A DNA stretch of 64,000 bases from Rhododendron vialii (taxonomy: Eukaryota; Streptophyta; Magnoliopsida; Ericales; Ericaceae). The position numbers were made by a program, and so were the translations under genes. The DNA lies in contig NC_080568.1 in assembly GCF_030253575.1 (NCBI RefSeq), forward strand, positions 32,391,001 through 32,455,000. Direction: 5' to 3'. Positions 10,261 to 21,721 of the stretch are shown here, in pieces. The notes beneath the pieces were generated by a model. That model searched no databases, was not told where the DNA came from, and saw only the letters and a program-made list of their open reading frames with translations. Every line of letters starts with the position of its first letter. Position 1 is the first letter of the stretch.

Positions 10261-10410
10261 ATTACGAGTAGTACAATTCTTCTTTCGATCGATCTCCTTT
10301 CCAACGCCATACAAAACACCTCTCCATGTTTTAGTCACGCCCAATACCATCTTCACGCTCTCCTCCTGCCGTCTCTCTCAGATCCAGCCCTCTCTCTTTC
10401 TAGTTTATAC

Positions 10411-11398
10411 AGGTTTGATTTCATCTGATCTAGTCTTTGCTTTTTCCGTTTTCTTCTCTATCTCTCTAGCAGTTTATAGTTTGTAAGGTATTTCTCTTGT
10501 TATAAGTCTTGCTAATTGCCTTGCTCTTCTGCGCGCTGTAACATAAATCGATTGCTCATCAATCCAATGCACTCCGATTAATTTCGTACACGCTCGTTGT
10601 TTGTTTAGTTCTTGTATGCATAAACTTATATGGGTCAGATTTGAGGGGATGGATTTTTTCAAAAGGAAAAAGAGAGAGGATCAGTTGAAGGGATGAATCA
10701 ATTCTGAGAGACGCATTAGAAGTTCTGCACTTTTTGCGTTTCTCTTTCTAGGGTTGGTGACGTTTTTCCCAATAAGAAATGGGTTGTTTAGAATGGTCGA
10801 TTAGGTCCGACTAACGATTAATTGCCGATTACTAATTAATATGTACCGATTAATCGCCGATTAATATGATTAATAGCTCGAAGGAGGCCGACCGCCCGAC
10901 TAGCGCTAGCGACTTTTTACAACATTGGTTTTTTTAGTAGGAAAAAGTGTCTTTGGTGAAATTGCGTAAATAGTAGATTAATGGTGTTTCTTTTGCGTAC
11001 CGGTTTTTAATAAAAATGGTGTCTTTAGATCTTTTTTCTAATGGCTTTGCTACATCTACCAAGACTGCACAGAGGAAATTATTTTTGTGATGTCCGCCAT
11101 TACCACTTGTACGAACTTGGACATACGGAGTAGTTACTTGACAGAAGGAAGAAACTTGATACATACAAGACTTTCAGGAATAATGGCAAATGGGATGGGA
11201 GTTTTAGTTTGAAAGTTCTTGCATAAATGACTCTCTTTAGTCTTGCTGATAATTAGACCTTTATGTGACTGGATCTTCTCCATATCGTGACTGCATCTTC
11301 TCCATATCAGTTTGACAATTGCCTTTGTATATCTGTGAAGCACATTCTATAATGCATAATGTAACTTGATTTGTTCAATCTTTTTATCCCCTTCCAGT
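10411..11398 (+). other. Probable 5' UTR intron of the DUF1644 gene
   Basis: A pyrimidine-rich leader (10320-10410) ends in ACAG|GTTTGATTTC, a good donor. CCCCTTCCAG at 11389-11398 is a matching acceptor 36 bases before the start codon. Between them the sequence is T-rich and holds no supported gene. Transcription from about 10.3 kb is inferred. Confidence 0.45.
10771..10927. mobile_element. MITE rich in CGATTAAT, copy in DUF1644 leader intron
   Basis: Contains repeated CGATTAATCG-type words and ends in GCGACTTTTTACAACATTGG. An inverted relative is in a Ran intron (55511-55702), sharing CGATTAAT repeats, GGTCCGACTAACGATTAAT and the GGCCGACCGCCCGACTA block in opposite orientation. Confidence 0.6.
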
Positions 11399-11434
11399 TC
11401 TTGGTTGCAGTGACAACCTAACCAGTTTCCCATT

Positions 11435-12241
11435 ATGCCAAAGGACAGAAGAATCCCTTCCTCATCTACTGCTGGATCCAGGGCATCCCCATACCCTTGC
11501 AGCTCTAATAACAGTAAGCAGTACAAATCCAAAAATCTTGTCCACCCAGTTGGGAATGAGAGGGAATGGGAAGAAGTTAGATGTCCTATATGCATGGAGC
11601 ACCCTCATAATGCTGTCCTCTTACTATGTTCTTCCCATGCTAGGGGATGCCGCCCTTACATGTGCGACACGAGCTACCGCCACTCCAACTGTCTTGACCA
11701 GTTTCGCAAGTCGTCATCTTCCACAGCATCACCAGATCTTTCCTGTCCCCTGTGCCGGGGGCAAATCAGTGATTGGAAGGTCGTGGACCCCGCTCGGAGG
11801 TTCATGAATTCCAAACCAAGAAGTTGTGCTCTTGAGACATGCGATTATAGAGGGACTTATTCGGAACTAAGGAAGCATGCAAGGCGTGATCATCCCTTTG
11901 TACGACCGACAGAGGTGGATTCGGGACGCCAGAGTGATTGGATGAGGATGGACAGAGAAGGAGACTGGGAAGATTTCCTGAGCGCATCTCATTCGTTGGA
12001 GTCAGAGGTCGATGTGGGGATGAGGTTGGACAGTGTAAGAGACTTGGAAGATTTCCTTAGTGCATCTCCGTTGTTGGAGCCTAGAGTGGATTCGAGTGAT
12101 CACTTGGGTTTGGAATTTCTCTTTGATGATCTCTCACTCGATGCAGACTTTGAAGATTTCCTGAGTGCATCTCATGATCTCTTTAGTTTATCCGAAATGG
12201 AGTGGGAAGAATTCTTTGGTGCATTCCTGGGTATAGGCTGA
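11435..12241 (+). CDS. DUF1644 RING-like zinc-finger protein
   Basis: A single-exon ORF of 268 aa. Cys/His ligands of the DUF1644 fold are in order: CPIC at 50-53, C65, C72, C77, H83/C86, CPLC at 104-107, then CALETC 131-136 with H148 and H153, resembling a degenerate RING followed by a C2H2-like finger. DUF1644 proteins are plant-specific; rice members affect salt and ABA responses, and biochemical activity is not settled. The C-terminal 100 residues are acidic and contain four copies of a short motif, DWEDFLSAS (177), DLEDFLSAS (203), DFEDFLSAS (238) and a weaker EWEEFFGAF (256). The start is the first ATG after the leader intron. Likely nuclear or cytosolic; no signal peptide. Confidence 0.85.
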   Translation: MPKDRRIPSSSTAGSRASPYPCSSNNSKQYKSKNLVHPVGNEREWEEVRCPICMEHPHNAVLLLCSSHARGCRPYMCDTSYRHSNCLDQFRKSSSSTASPDLSCPLCRGQISDWKVVDPARRFMNSKPRSCALETCDYRGTYSELRKHARRDHPFVRPTEVDSGRQSDWMRMDREGDWEDFLSASHSLESEVDVGMRLDSVRDLEDFLSASPLLEPRVDSSDHLGLEFLFDDLSLDADFEDFLSASHDLFSLSEMEWEEFFGAFLGIG

Positions 12242-13344
12242 GTGCTTGTATGAAATCACCTTTTTTACCCAATTTTGGTCGAGTTTGGTTCAGTGACATT
12301 GGATTGGTATGTCTGCTATATGTATTTCAGTTGAAACACTTTATTTCCACATAACTTCCAATTATGTGCAAATAAAGAAAAAAGAAAACCATTTGATTCC
12401 CGCCATATGGTATATGTAAAATACAGTTACCTTATCTTTTCCTTCTACATTTCCAAGAACCAAACACAGCCTAAGTACACAGCCTCATCAGTCTATCTTT
12501 CTTGTTCTTTCCAATACCTGTACATTTTTTTCTAGTCCTGTCCCATTTTGTAACCCGAATTTGAGTGAAAATTTGGATCATAAGCTCTACTTATGTCTTC
12601 TTCAATGCTATACCCATTTTCCCCTTCAAATCTAGTGTTTTTTTTAGGCTTTCCGTCCAAAACTTGAATCAAAACAGCACATTTGTAAACATTAGCCCTT
12701 GCATCAAAACCCCTATTCAATGTCAGCCTTCCATGGTCCCAAAAAGTTCGGCTCTGTTCCACTAAGGTTTTTAATTTTGAAGTACTCATTTTCCGTTTTA
12801 CGAGACATGTCATTTTCTTACAATACATCACTTTTAATTCAAAAAATAAGTACGTAGTACTATGTGAGTACACTTTTTTCAAGATACCCTTGTGTTGTTT
12901 TGTAGTAGTATAGATTCTGCTGAGGCCTAACAATGGCGGGAGGGCTATATGAAGGTTTGAAGAATGTTGCACCTGCTGTAGGTTGTGAAATGCATATATT
13001 ATATTGATAAAAAAAAAAATATTGAGAGAGAGAGAGAGGTGTGGATATACAAGAAGCCATAGCCCTCTCAATTGATTATTCAAAAAACGAATACAAAACG
13101 CTCATACATAGTGGAATATCAACCAGAAAAATTCTGCTCTAAATACCTTCATTCGCCAAAATACAGAAAGAACATATCCTAGTCTTATTGCATGTCAGGC
13201 CGGTAGACAAAACCGCGATTAGAAATGTGTTATCACCCCCACAATCGTTACGTTTATGTATGCTTTAAACTTTCGTTTTATTTCTTTGCCGGTTCTTCAC
13301 CCTTCAGTAGCTGTTGCGAGAAAGGGAAATCTTCTTTTCCACGT
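12242..13344. other. Intergenic between convergent DUF1644 and thioesterase genes
   Basis: Contains the DUF1644 3' UTR, a MITE fragment of the GTTCCGCTAAGG family (12752-12860) and a (GA)n run at 13024-13038. On the minus strand 12541-12780 stays open for about 80 codons with coding-like composition, but I recognise no family. It may be a gene relic. Confidence 0.4.
12752..12860. repeat. MITE fragment, GTTCCGCTAAGG family
   Basis: CTGTTCCACTAAGGTTTTTA to TTAATTCAAAAAATAAGTAC matches 43777-43885 almost word for word. The right terminal repeat is missing here. Confidence 0.6.
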
Positions 13345-16300
13345 TTATGATCGAAACCCGTCAAGTCCAAGCCTCCCGTTTAGCCAGTTGCATACTTCAT
13401 CCATCTCTTTCGGTACTGTGTAATGACCGAGCCTACGAATCAAAATCAAGATTTCAGTAAATTGATATTTGATCCTGCTGAAACTACGTTGGTTGAATTC
13501 TGATAACAAAAAGAAAGTGAAAAATACCCATCATAGGTTTTGAATGAAACATATCGAAATCCAGCTGAGCCCAAGAACTGTGTCGATTTCTCTCCAAATT
13601 TGTAAGGAACAACATCATCACCTGTAACATTAACAAAGAATCAAACAAGTTACCTTACCCGAAAAAAAATATCAAACAAGCATGATGAGAAGGAGCCATG
13701 TTTGAATAAAAAGGGATCCTAACGAGAAAAGCATTTTCTTAAATAGGTGAAAAAAGGTCACCGCCTAGGGGGTAAAATACGTACTGTTTCCATGACAAAG
13801 CAAAATGGGCAAAGATGCAGCACGCCTTGCAGCCTCTTGTGATCCTTCTATCTTGTTCCTCAAGCTCCTGCATAAACTAGCCGTTGAATGATAAGCCTCG
13901 AAATATTATATAATGGAGATGGATTCTCAGAAGTTTTGGGGGGGATAGAAGCACCCTAACATTTTGCAGTCAAATCGGATAGTATATCAGAATCATCTCA
14001 ATAGTTTTGGAAAGCTTATTCTGAGGTAGAGAGGCTGATGAAAGTCATTTTGCCCTTTTCCTTTAATTTGGAGGGGCAAGAAGGTTTGATACGGTAAGGA
14101 AGCTATTGAAATCAGACCTTGAACCAGGAAGCCAACCGCTCAGACCAACAATAGCCCTTAAGTTCACAGGGTAAGGGTTGCCATTTGTAAATCTTCCTTG
14201 GGCGAAACAAGTTGCGGAGTAGAGGGCAGTTGCAGCACCCATACTGAAGCCTCCAACTCCCAGTTTAACTGAATGTAAATAAGCAAATGATTACGTTGAT
14301 GAAATTGGTGGACAATGACGTAAATGTAATCAAAATAACCAGATAGAATGGCCGAAACAGTATCAACTCAAAACAGGATAGTCTATATTTATCAAACATC
14401 CTAACTGTAACTCGGACACTTGGAAAACAGCAAACTTTCATGTTTAACACTGAAAGTTGGACGTAATGGGGTAAGGATAAAAATTAAGTGTAGGTATATG
14501 TAAATTGTACTAGATTTATCCTTTGAGTCGCTATGAGAGTGGAATCATCATAACAGTTAATGATACCTTTTTACTGAACTAGAGAAAAGAACAACTGAAC
14601 ACAAGGCAACTATGCAACGACCAATTTATATCGTAACAAGGGAGAAACTTACTATCAGCAGGTTCTCCAGACAACAAGTTTGCAATGTGGGCTGCTGAAG
14701 CATCTAAACCTTCAAAATCATCTGGACTGTCTTCCGAGAGTTCTCCAACGTCGAACCCTGATATCACACACAAAGTGTTACAAGATATATCTCTGAGTCT
14801 CACAGCAGCAAAAGAAATCAAGCTTTAATCTTACATGCAGCACAAGGGAATCCACCCAGTAGAGCGACAGGACGAGTAGGAGCAGTTGGGCATATCCATT
14901 TAATCTGCATCAAGCAGCAGCAAAATGATAAGTGCCAACCATTTAAAACCAAATTCAAGAGGATAAAAGAGGCACTTTCCAACTATGAGAGCATAAAAGT
15001 ACATTTATGTGTTTAAGGCTTTATACAATAGAAATATTAGAATACATATAGCATAAAGTTCAAAAATATGTCAAGGAATGCATATGCTCACATTTGGGAG
15101 AGGAAGTGCTTCCAAGAGTTGGGCCCAGCTGCAACAAAGCACAGCACAAAATGAGGAGCCATGTCTTTTCTATATAGAATTACATGATTGTTAAGTAGAT
15201 TGATGATTAAGTAATCATTTCACAAAACGTAAGAGTAACTGAATGCAGATGAAGTCCAATAGCACAGAAATAGACACTTTATCATGCAAAACACTTTATT
15301 ATTTGTGTAGATATTATCAGGACCACAATAGTTAAGCTAAAGCTGCCTTCCAATTGAAGAATCGTCAAGAAAAAAAGCAAAGTTGCACTAATCGAAACGG
15401 ACACTTTATTGTGGTAAACACTTGATCATTCGTGTAGATATTATCAGGACCACAAGAGTTGAGCGAAAGCAGCATTCCAAGTGAAGAATCGTCAAGAAAA
15501 AACACAAAGTTGCACTAATTGAACCAATCTTTGAACCAGGAATATATGCTAATTATGCCACATAGTGGAACATAATAAAACACGAATTTAGGAAGGTCGT
15601 ATGTATCTACTTAATTACTTCCACCTGTCTGAATATTCTAGGCAAAAAGGTACAAGCTTGCTTCCTCAATAGGTATAAAAAAACAGAGTTAGTGAACTGG
15701 GGGGCCTCAGTCAAGCATCAAGCATAAATTCCTTTACCAATTCAAGGTTTCCTAAATTGAGCCTGGAAGTGAATGAGACAAGATTGAAAGCACGTAAATC
15801 AAGAGTTTTACATAGTTTTAAGGTGCACTGCTTTTCCACATCAACTCAATCATGGGATCACAGCTCAAAAAGAGAGAGTGTTCAGAGTAAAAAGTATTTA
15901 AAAGAAGCGATAATAGATTCTACTTAGGAATATGATAAGATATTTAAGTCCTTGAAATCATCTCACACTTTCATTTGTTAACTTTACCCTTTCATTACAA
16001 CTCACCTACCTAGTTTAAAGGGAAACTAATAGAACTCCAACAGTCGTAGCAGTTGGTCAGAAATGAAGAGTAAGTTCACAAAAACAATAAGCCGCAGGCT
16101 CACCATGTCGACGACGTCAATCCATACAATCCATAGTTCCAAACACAAGAGACATATTTCAAATTCCAGATAAAGGTATTGATAGGTTGAGTTTGTTAAA
16201 CATGAATCTCTGCTACTTGTAAACTAATCTTTCATTTCGAATAGCAAAGGATAAGGGAAGATTTAAAGAAGTACCAACTACCAAGTAAACAAGCAACAAA

Positions 16301-16955
16301 GATACTAAAAAAGATATCGCGCATGGAAAAGTTATAATTCTACCTTGACCCGTTGTCCCCAAGGCCGTGCAACCAGACTATTGTAGCCTGGTGTCTCCCT
16401 TTTGGCTTAACTACATAAGTCCTCCCAAAGTCACATGTCCTCCTGGTTGTTCTACCACCTGATAATTCATAGCAACAAAGTCATTACTTCAAAAAAGAAG
16501 TACGAATAAAAGAAGGCAAATGCTATAATATACACCGCTAACTGGGTTATACAACCTTGGAATCCACCTTGAATAACATGTGCACACAAATTCATAACAA
16601 GGTTAACCCCCACATCGATTTGGTTAAATTTCGGGCCAGCATTTTGTTATGTGTTTATGTAAGTGTTACGGATTCAAAATGAATTCAAGGGGTTGAATCC
16701 ACCTTGAATTCACAACAGTCTTATAGAAATTCGTAACATTTGAACATAACGTAACAAAACTTAGGTCCTGCATTGATTTGGTTAAATTCTGGGCACACTG
16801 TTATAAGTTAATAATAGACACCAACCTTCTCTATCAAAGAAAACCGACTTGAACAGTTGAAGGAAATAGCAAAACGCAGGAAAGAACTAGTAACAGTCAA
16901 AGCCAAGATGAATTGAAGAAAATTTTAGGACTACATGGAACTAACCAGTATTCAT
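13345..16955 (-). CDS. Acyl-protein thioesterase / carboxylesterase (SOBER1/APT-like)
   Basis: Nine coding exons give 250 aa with unbroken phase: 16946-16955, 16344-16458, 15092-15128, 14835-14904, 14653-14757, 14118-14268, 13785-13867, 13528-13621, 13345-13432. The alpha/beta-hydrolase features are WLHGLGDNG at 32-40 (oxyanion region), nucleophile Ser121 in GFSMG, Asp192 in HGNSDD, and His225 in GLGHY. The family removes palmitate from S-acylated proteins or cleaves small esters; plant members include the SOBER1/TIPSY1 relatives. Length matches the family (about 250). No signal peptide, so cytosolic or peripheral membrane. The first coding exon is only 10 bases (ATGAATACTG), followed by an intron of 487 bases; an upstream leader intron probably ends at ACAATAG near 16992. 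Introns are long and repeat-bearing. Confidence 0.9.
15263..15525. repeat. Tandem duplication of about 130 bp in thioesterase intron
   Basis: Two direct copies share GTGTAGATATTATCAGGACC and GAAGAATCGTCAAGAAAAAA with about 10-15% differences. They lie wholly within the intron between coding exons 2 and 3. Confidence 0.8.
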
Positions 16956-17680
16956 TGTCCTGTGCTGTGCAGTAGTTATACCTCCTATTGTAATGGATAA
17001 GAAGAGGAACTGCAATGAAGAGAAACCCAGATGATGGGTTCTATTTATACCCAAATGGTTATCTTGAGAATGGAATAAATCACCTCAAATATCCTGCATT
17101 TTGTATGTGTAAACCAGCTGCACAATGTGCCTAGAACCCACTGAAAACCCAAAAGGAGAGTATCTACCAAACCGAGCCTTCGGTCCCAATCAATTATTGT
17201 TGGCTACATGAATTCATTTTTTTCATTGAGCATTGAGCTCTGACCAGGGCTACCTGTTCACTAAAAGGAGAGAATCCATGCAAAGAGAGAAAGAAAATGA
17301 CAAAAGCAAGTTATCTTTGTAGGTGCCGCAAAGAGATCGAATCAAAGCAGAAATTAACCACACCACATACCACATTCATGCATGCCCCAGCCATACAGTT
17401 TTTAGGGCTCTAGATTTGCAACATAGAGGGAATCTATACCTTGAATAAAGGCAAGCCCACAAAATGGGACTTCTTGCTCAAACCAACGAAGAATAAAACC
17501 CAATTTTGCAAAAGGAAAAATACCCCCTCCTCTTTCAATCATTTGAATAAGTATTTCTGATGATTGATGGATACCCATTAATTGTGAAAGTGAAGTGGTG
17601 CTGTCTAATCTAACATCATTAAGGAACTGATTAATCTGATGAACATGGGAATAATCGGCATTTTGTGGTGCTTGGATTGT
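16956..17680. other. 5' leader and upstream region of thioesterase gene
   Basis: No ORF of note. It presumably holds the 5' UTR exon and promoter of the minus-strand thioesterase gene. I could not fix the transcription start. Confidence 0.35.
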
Positions 17681-17689
17681 GAGGGTTTA

Positions 17690-18215
17690 AGTGATGATGC
17701 ATAGATTACAATTTAAAAATAAGTCTAGGGTACTTAACCCCTACAAAATCTACCAAAGACGAACAACATCAAAGATAATAAATCCCAACTCTTGAGTCAT
17801 TGCATTCCTTGCTAATACGTCGGCACAACGATTGGCCTTCTGGTAGTCATGTTTGAGTTGTGCCATCTTGAAACCCTAAAGTGTAGAAACCAAAATCAAA
17901 TATCAATTTGCTCAGAGGCACTTGATTGGTTCTGGTTCTGGATGACATTGATTATTGCAATAGCATCAGTACAAACAACAATATTAACAACAATATTGGA
18001 ATAGTTGAGATCCTTTGCTAACTTAAGGCCATCTCTCAGGCCCCATAATTCCGCAGCCAAAACTGAGCAGTTTCCAACTAAGGAGAAAAACAACATTGTG
18101 ATCACGAATCTAACCCCCGAAGCTGCGTTACCATATGCATACACTGCACCGTTTGTGTTGATCAAACCAAAATTCAATTTTGATATACATATCGAAATCC
18201 GATCAAGTTGATTAT
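17690..18215 (-). mobile_element. LINE RNase H-domain remnant
   Basis: On the minus strand a 93-codon ORF (17896-18177) reads AAELWGLRDGLKLAKDL with a following TDAIAIINVI, the RVT_3 RNase H pattern (E of AELWGL and D of TDA are catalytic-type positions). A frame change near 17890 is followed by HDYQKANRCADVLAR, the terminal HxxREANxxAD helix of the same domain, then stops near 17770. This is the 3' end of a plant non-LTR element, 5'-truncated and frameshifted once between the two blocks. Confidence 0.65.
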
Positions 18216-20150
18216 TCCCGTGGATATACTGCTTTGCGAGCCTAACAAGATGATCGTTTTAAGATTATTATCTACAATAAACACACAGTGGAACTCATAA
18301 TGGCAATGACGAAAAATCCACGGTTTCTACCGACCGCAGGAAGAATTTAGTGATGAAAAACCCACGATTTCTACCTGCAGCGGCAGCAGAAAGAATTTTT
18401 ATCACTCATATTGGTTTGACTTAAGCCCGCCAACAAAATTTGTTCATGCAAAATGATGATTGGGTGAAATAGCTGCAAGTGGCATCGAACAACCTTCCTA
18501 AACATCATCTTTTTAGGTTTCCCTCCTTTTGGGGAGAGTAATTAATAAAGGGGGAAACCTTTAGTTTGTCAACTCCTTCTTTATCCCACACCCAACAAAA
18601 GAAGAATCCATTGGTAATTAGGAAAATGGTTTATGCATGTATTAGTGATTTCCTGGAAGAAAAACAAAATTATGCTGTTTGGCACTATTTTTGCTAATGG
18701 AGATTAAAGTAAATTAAATTGAAGTTTGAACACATAAACATAGGTACAAGTCAACCAAGATGGAAATTTTGACAAAGAACTATCTGAATTCTTCGGGGGC
18801 GTTTCTGCTACACGTTAAGTTATAGACTATATCTTGTAGTCCATAAACGTCAAATTGTTTCTTCTAAATTATAAGTTGTAGAAATTGTGTTGGATGTTTT
18901 AGATTAGTGAAAATAATTTAACTTTTATCAAAAACTTTTAGTTCAGTATGAACAACTTCACAATTAGTGGAAATGGGCCTTAATACTAGTGTGGGTATAA
19001 CTTTCTTGTTTTATAGTATGATTTATAGCCTAACTATGGAAGTCTTCCCTCTATAAATGTCATTCCAAAGGTGGCAGACCAAATATACCCTTTTTTTATA
19101 AAAAGGAAATGCTTCCTAAGATGATTTTTAATTCATCTTTTAATATCATAGAATTCCCCAGAGAGTCATATATTCGCTGTGCAAAGGGAAAAAAAAAACC
19201 CTCGTACTTGTTCTCGAAAGAAAAGGAAGGAATTCCACATTTCACTGCCATAGAAGCTAAACTAAACCCTTCTTGCCTATAACAAGCAATTCCAGGAATT
19301 CTGTTCTTGCTTCGTTGTCAATAATTACTTTTCTTGACAACTCAAGATGTCCACTCTAGGTTACAGACACCTCGATTAATAACCGATTTCACCATTTACT
19401 AACGGGGTCCAACTAAAGTCGAAGCAAAATCCGTATGGAGGAGATCAATTGAACCCAAATCTGTACACATAATCATGTGATTGATCGCCGGGCCACAAAT
19501 TATATTCCTAACATTTTGAGCCTTCCAAATGTCAAATTATGACATGGTACAGTTTCCAAAAATGCTGTAAACTGGCATTTCTACCCAATGGGGAAAGCTG
19601 GAAAGCCAATAACGATCCATCCTTCCAGCTACCATTCTTCGCCTATTCGATTTAGATGGGATCCGAATTCTCTCCGGTCCATGTTTTGGACAGGTAGAGC
19701 GGTGACATCCCTTCTAAAGAGCACTGAAAACGGGCTTTATGCCATTTTGGCTCTTAGCGCCACTTTCATATTCTATCAGCCGCAGCACCCACGAAAATGT
19801 AAGTTGTACCACGATATTTACACACCCAGAGAGAGGAGAACTATTAACCATGGATTATTAAGACGGAAGATTCAGATCGCGCACTACATCCCTGTCGTGC
19901 ACCCCCAGTTCCATGAGGAAAACCACGTGATGGAATCGTAAGGGAATTTCTTTGAAAGAAGGTTCTTATCACATACTAGTAAGAAGAATAAAACTCCATT
20001 GACAGCTTTCAAGAATCGTTGCAGTGAAAAGCAAGCAAAACAAAATCTGGTTGATTGCACTTCAAACTCGGAAGAAAAGGGATTCTTAGTTGGAGAATTA
20101 GGATTTGCACTCGTGGGAGGACAAAGAAACAAAAGAAATAGTATTTTCAT
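18216..20150. other. Gene-poor intergenic stretch
   Basis: AT-rich, with no supported gene. A direct repeat ATTTCTACCGACCGCAG / ATTTCTACCTGCAGCGG occurs at 18324 and 18370. The ORF at 19588-19941 lacks any recognisable domain and its start is not conserved with anything I know. Confidence 0.4.
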
Positions 20151-20268
20151 TGGGAATTGATTTTGCCACCCTCTTTTTTTTAATGTCACTTCTCTTCTCT
20201 CACAAAACAAATCATCTAATAAAGACACAAAGAAGAGTGGCATTAGCAAAAATAGGAGTGGCAAAATC
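20151..20268. mobile_element. MITE, 'GATTTTGTCACT' family
   Basis: Ends ATTGATTTTGCCACCC and GGAGTGGCAAAATCAC pair. The subterminal AATGTCACTT pairs with GAGTGGCATT. Other copies are at 21599-21721, 26732-26857 and 50166-50303. Confidence 0.6.
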
Positions 20269-20321
20269 ACTCTCCTTTTCATAAGACGATTGATAAAGGG
20301 AAAATTAAACTTCCGACAAAC

Positions 20322-20692
20322 CTATGGCCACCGAGGGGTGGTGGTCCGATTTTGCACCAACGGGCACTCGGGGTCCACTCTAGATCCTGCACGGATGATC
20401 CAAGTCGTTTAGTAATTATAAAAAAAAACGAGTGAACCCGTGTGGAATCAGCTCAATCTGATATGCGTTGGTGCTCGATCCAATCTTCCCATTTCTTAAA
20501 AATCGATAAAAATGGGAAGATTAGATCGAGCACTTATACGTATCGAATTAAGCTAATTTCTAGAAGGCCCAATCGGTTTTGTTTTTTAAAATTATCGAAC
20601 GACTCGGATCATTTGTGCGGGACCCAAAGTGGGCCCCGCGTGCCCGTCGGTGCAAAATCGGGCCACCACCCATCAGTGGCATCATAATGCAG
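20322..20692. mobile_element. Foldback MITE of about 370 bp
   Basis: The left arm with GGTGGTCCGATTTTGCACC and CGGGCACTCGGGGTCCAC pairs with the right arm GTGGGCCCCGCG and GGTGCAAAATCGGGCCACC. The core is a second hairpin, TCGATCCAATCTTCCCAT against ATGGGAAGATTAGATCGA. No coding capacity. Confidence 0.75.
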
Positions 20693-20802
20693 CATCCAGT
20701 CACCGTGCATGCAGACAAAACTGTAAAAAACTTACTCCAGTATATATGGATTAAAAGAAATACTACATTCGTTATTTTAATTACGAGTAACATTGAATGT
20801 AT

Positions 20803-21098
20803 TGCGTTTGGATACGTAAGAGCATCTCCAGCAATTGTTACCCAATTTTCAAAAAAAAAAAAAAACTTTTTTCTCTACTTTGGTTAGCCATCAAATAAAT
20901 GCATTCCCCGAGCACTACACTCCTATAAACACTAGCTCCTGTAGTATACATTGCGTTTGGATACGTAACAGCATCTCCAGCAATTGTTACCCAATTTTCA
21001 AAAAAAAAAAAAAAAAAACTTTTTTTCTCTACTTTGGTTAGCCATCAAATAAATGCATTCCCCGAGCACTACACTCCTATAAACACTAGCTCCTTTAG
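20803..21098. repeat. Tandem duplication, period 149 bp
   Basis: Two near-identical units begin TGCGTTTGGATACGTAA at 20803 and 20952. Each contains GAGCATCTCCAGCAATTG, a poly-A run of different length, and GCATTCCCCGAGCACTACAC. The GAGCATCTCCAGCA word is the terminal repeat seen in the MITE at 40384-40600, so the duplicated unit begins with a half MITE. Confidence 0.85.
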
Positions 21099-21351
21099 TA
21101 AACTCGTGCACTACAGGATCCTTGCATCCGGAATAGTGGAAGCCATATGTCGAAATTTCTCTCTCTCCCCATTATTCCAATGGAATAGAAAGTAGCATAT
21201 AGAGTATATCGATCGTTTGTTCCATTGTCATTATTATTGGTAAGAGATAGTGATGGGTTTTCTGAATCAATTCTCTTTTGATTCCCTCAACTAAAAAGGA
21301 CGGCCTCTCGCTAATGCAACATTTCACAGCAGGAAAAGGAAACTGAAAATC

Positions 21352-21579
21352 GAGAAATTTTTTGGGTGCCGATAGGGTACCACACACGTGGTATTTGTCG
21401 ATGATCCGGACCATCTAAATGTATGTTGAACGGTCTAAATTTTAGAGAGAGAAAAATAGGAAAGAGAGTGGTGGGGTGAAGGAAGAGAATAAATTTGAGC
21501 CGTCCAAACCACGTTTAGATGGTCCGGATCGCCATGGGTACCACCACGTGGTATCCGTTTGGCACCCAAAAACTTCTAA
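21352..21579. mobile_element. Foldback MITE, G-box family
   Basis: GAAATTTTTTGGGTGCCGAT and CACACACGTGGTAT on the left pair with ACCACGTGGTATCCG and GGCACCCAAAAACTTC on the right. Inner arms pair through GATCCGGACCATCTAAA and its complement. Related to 3396-3611. Confidence 0.75.
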
Positions 21580-21598
21580 AAAAAATGAATAAATAAGA

Positions 21599-21721
21599 GG
21601 AAATGATTTTGTCACTTCATTTTTTATTAACGTCACTCCCCTGTAAGTGTATTTTTACACCAAAAATACATTTGCAGAGAAGTAGCGTTAACAAAAAAGA
21701 AAGTGACAAAATTAGCAGCCT
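21599..21721. mobile_element. MITE, 'GATTTTGTCACT' family
   Basis: GATTTTGTCACTTCATTTTT with ATTAACGTCACT on the left pairs with AGTAGCGTTAAC and AAGTGACAAAAT on the right. The AGTGTATTTTTACACCAAAAATAC centre is itself a hairpin. It lies 20 bases beyond another MITE. Confidence 0.75.

Noticed and set aside
19588-19941. Plus-strand ORF of 117 codons
   Set aside because: No domain, no homologue recognised, and composition matches the surrounding non-coding DNA.
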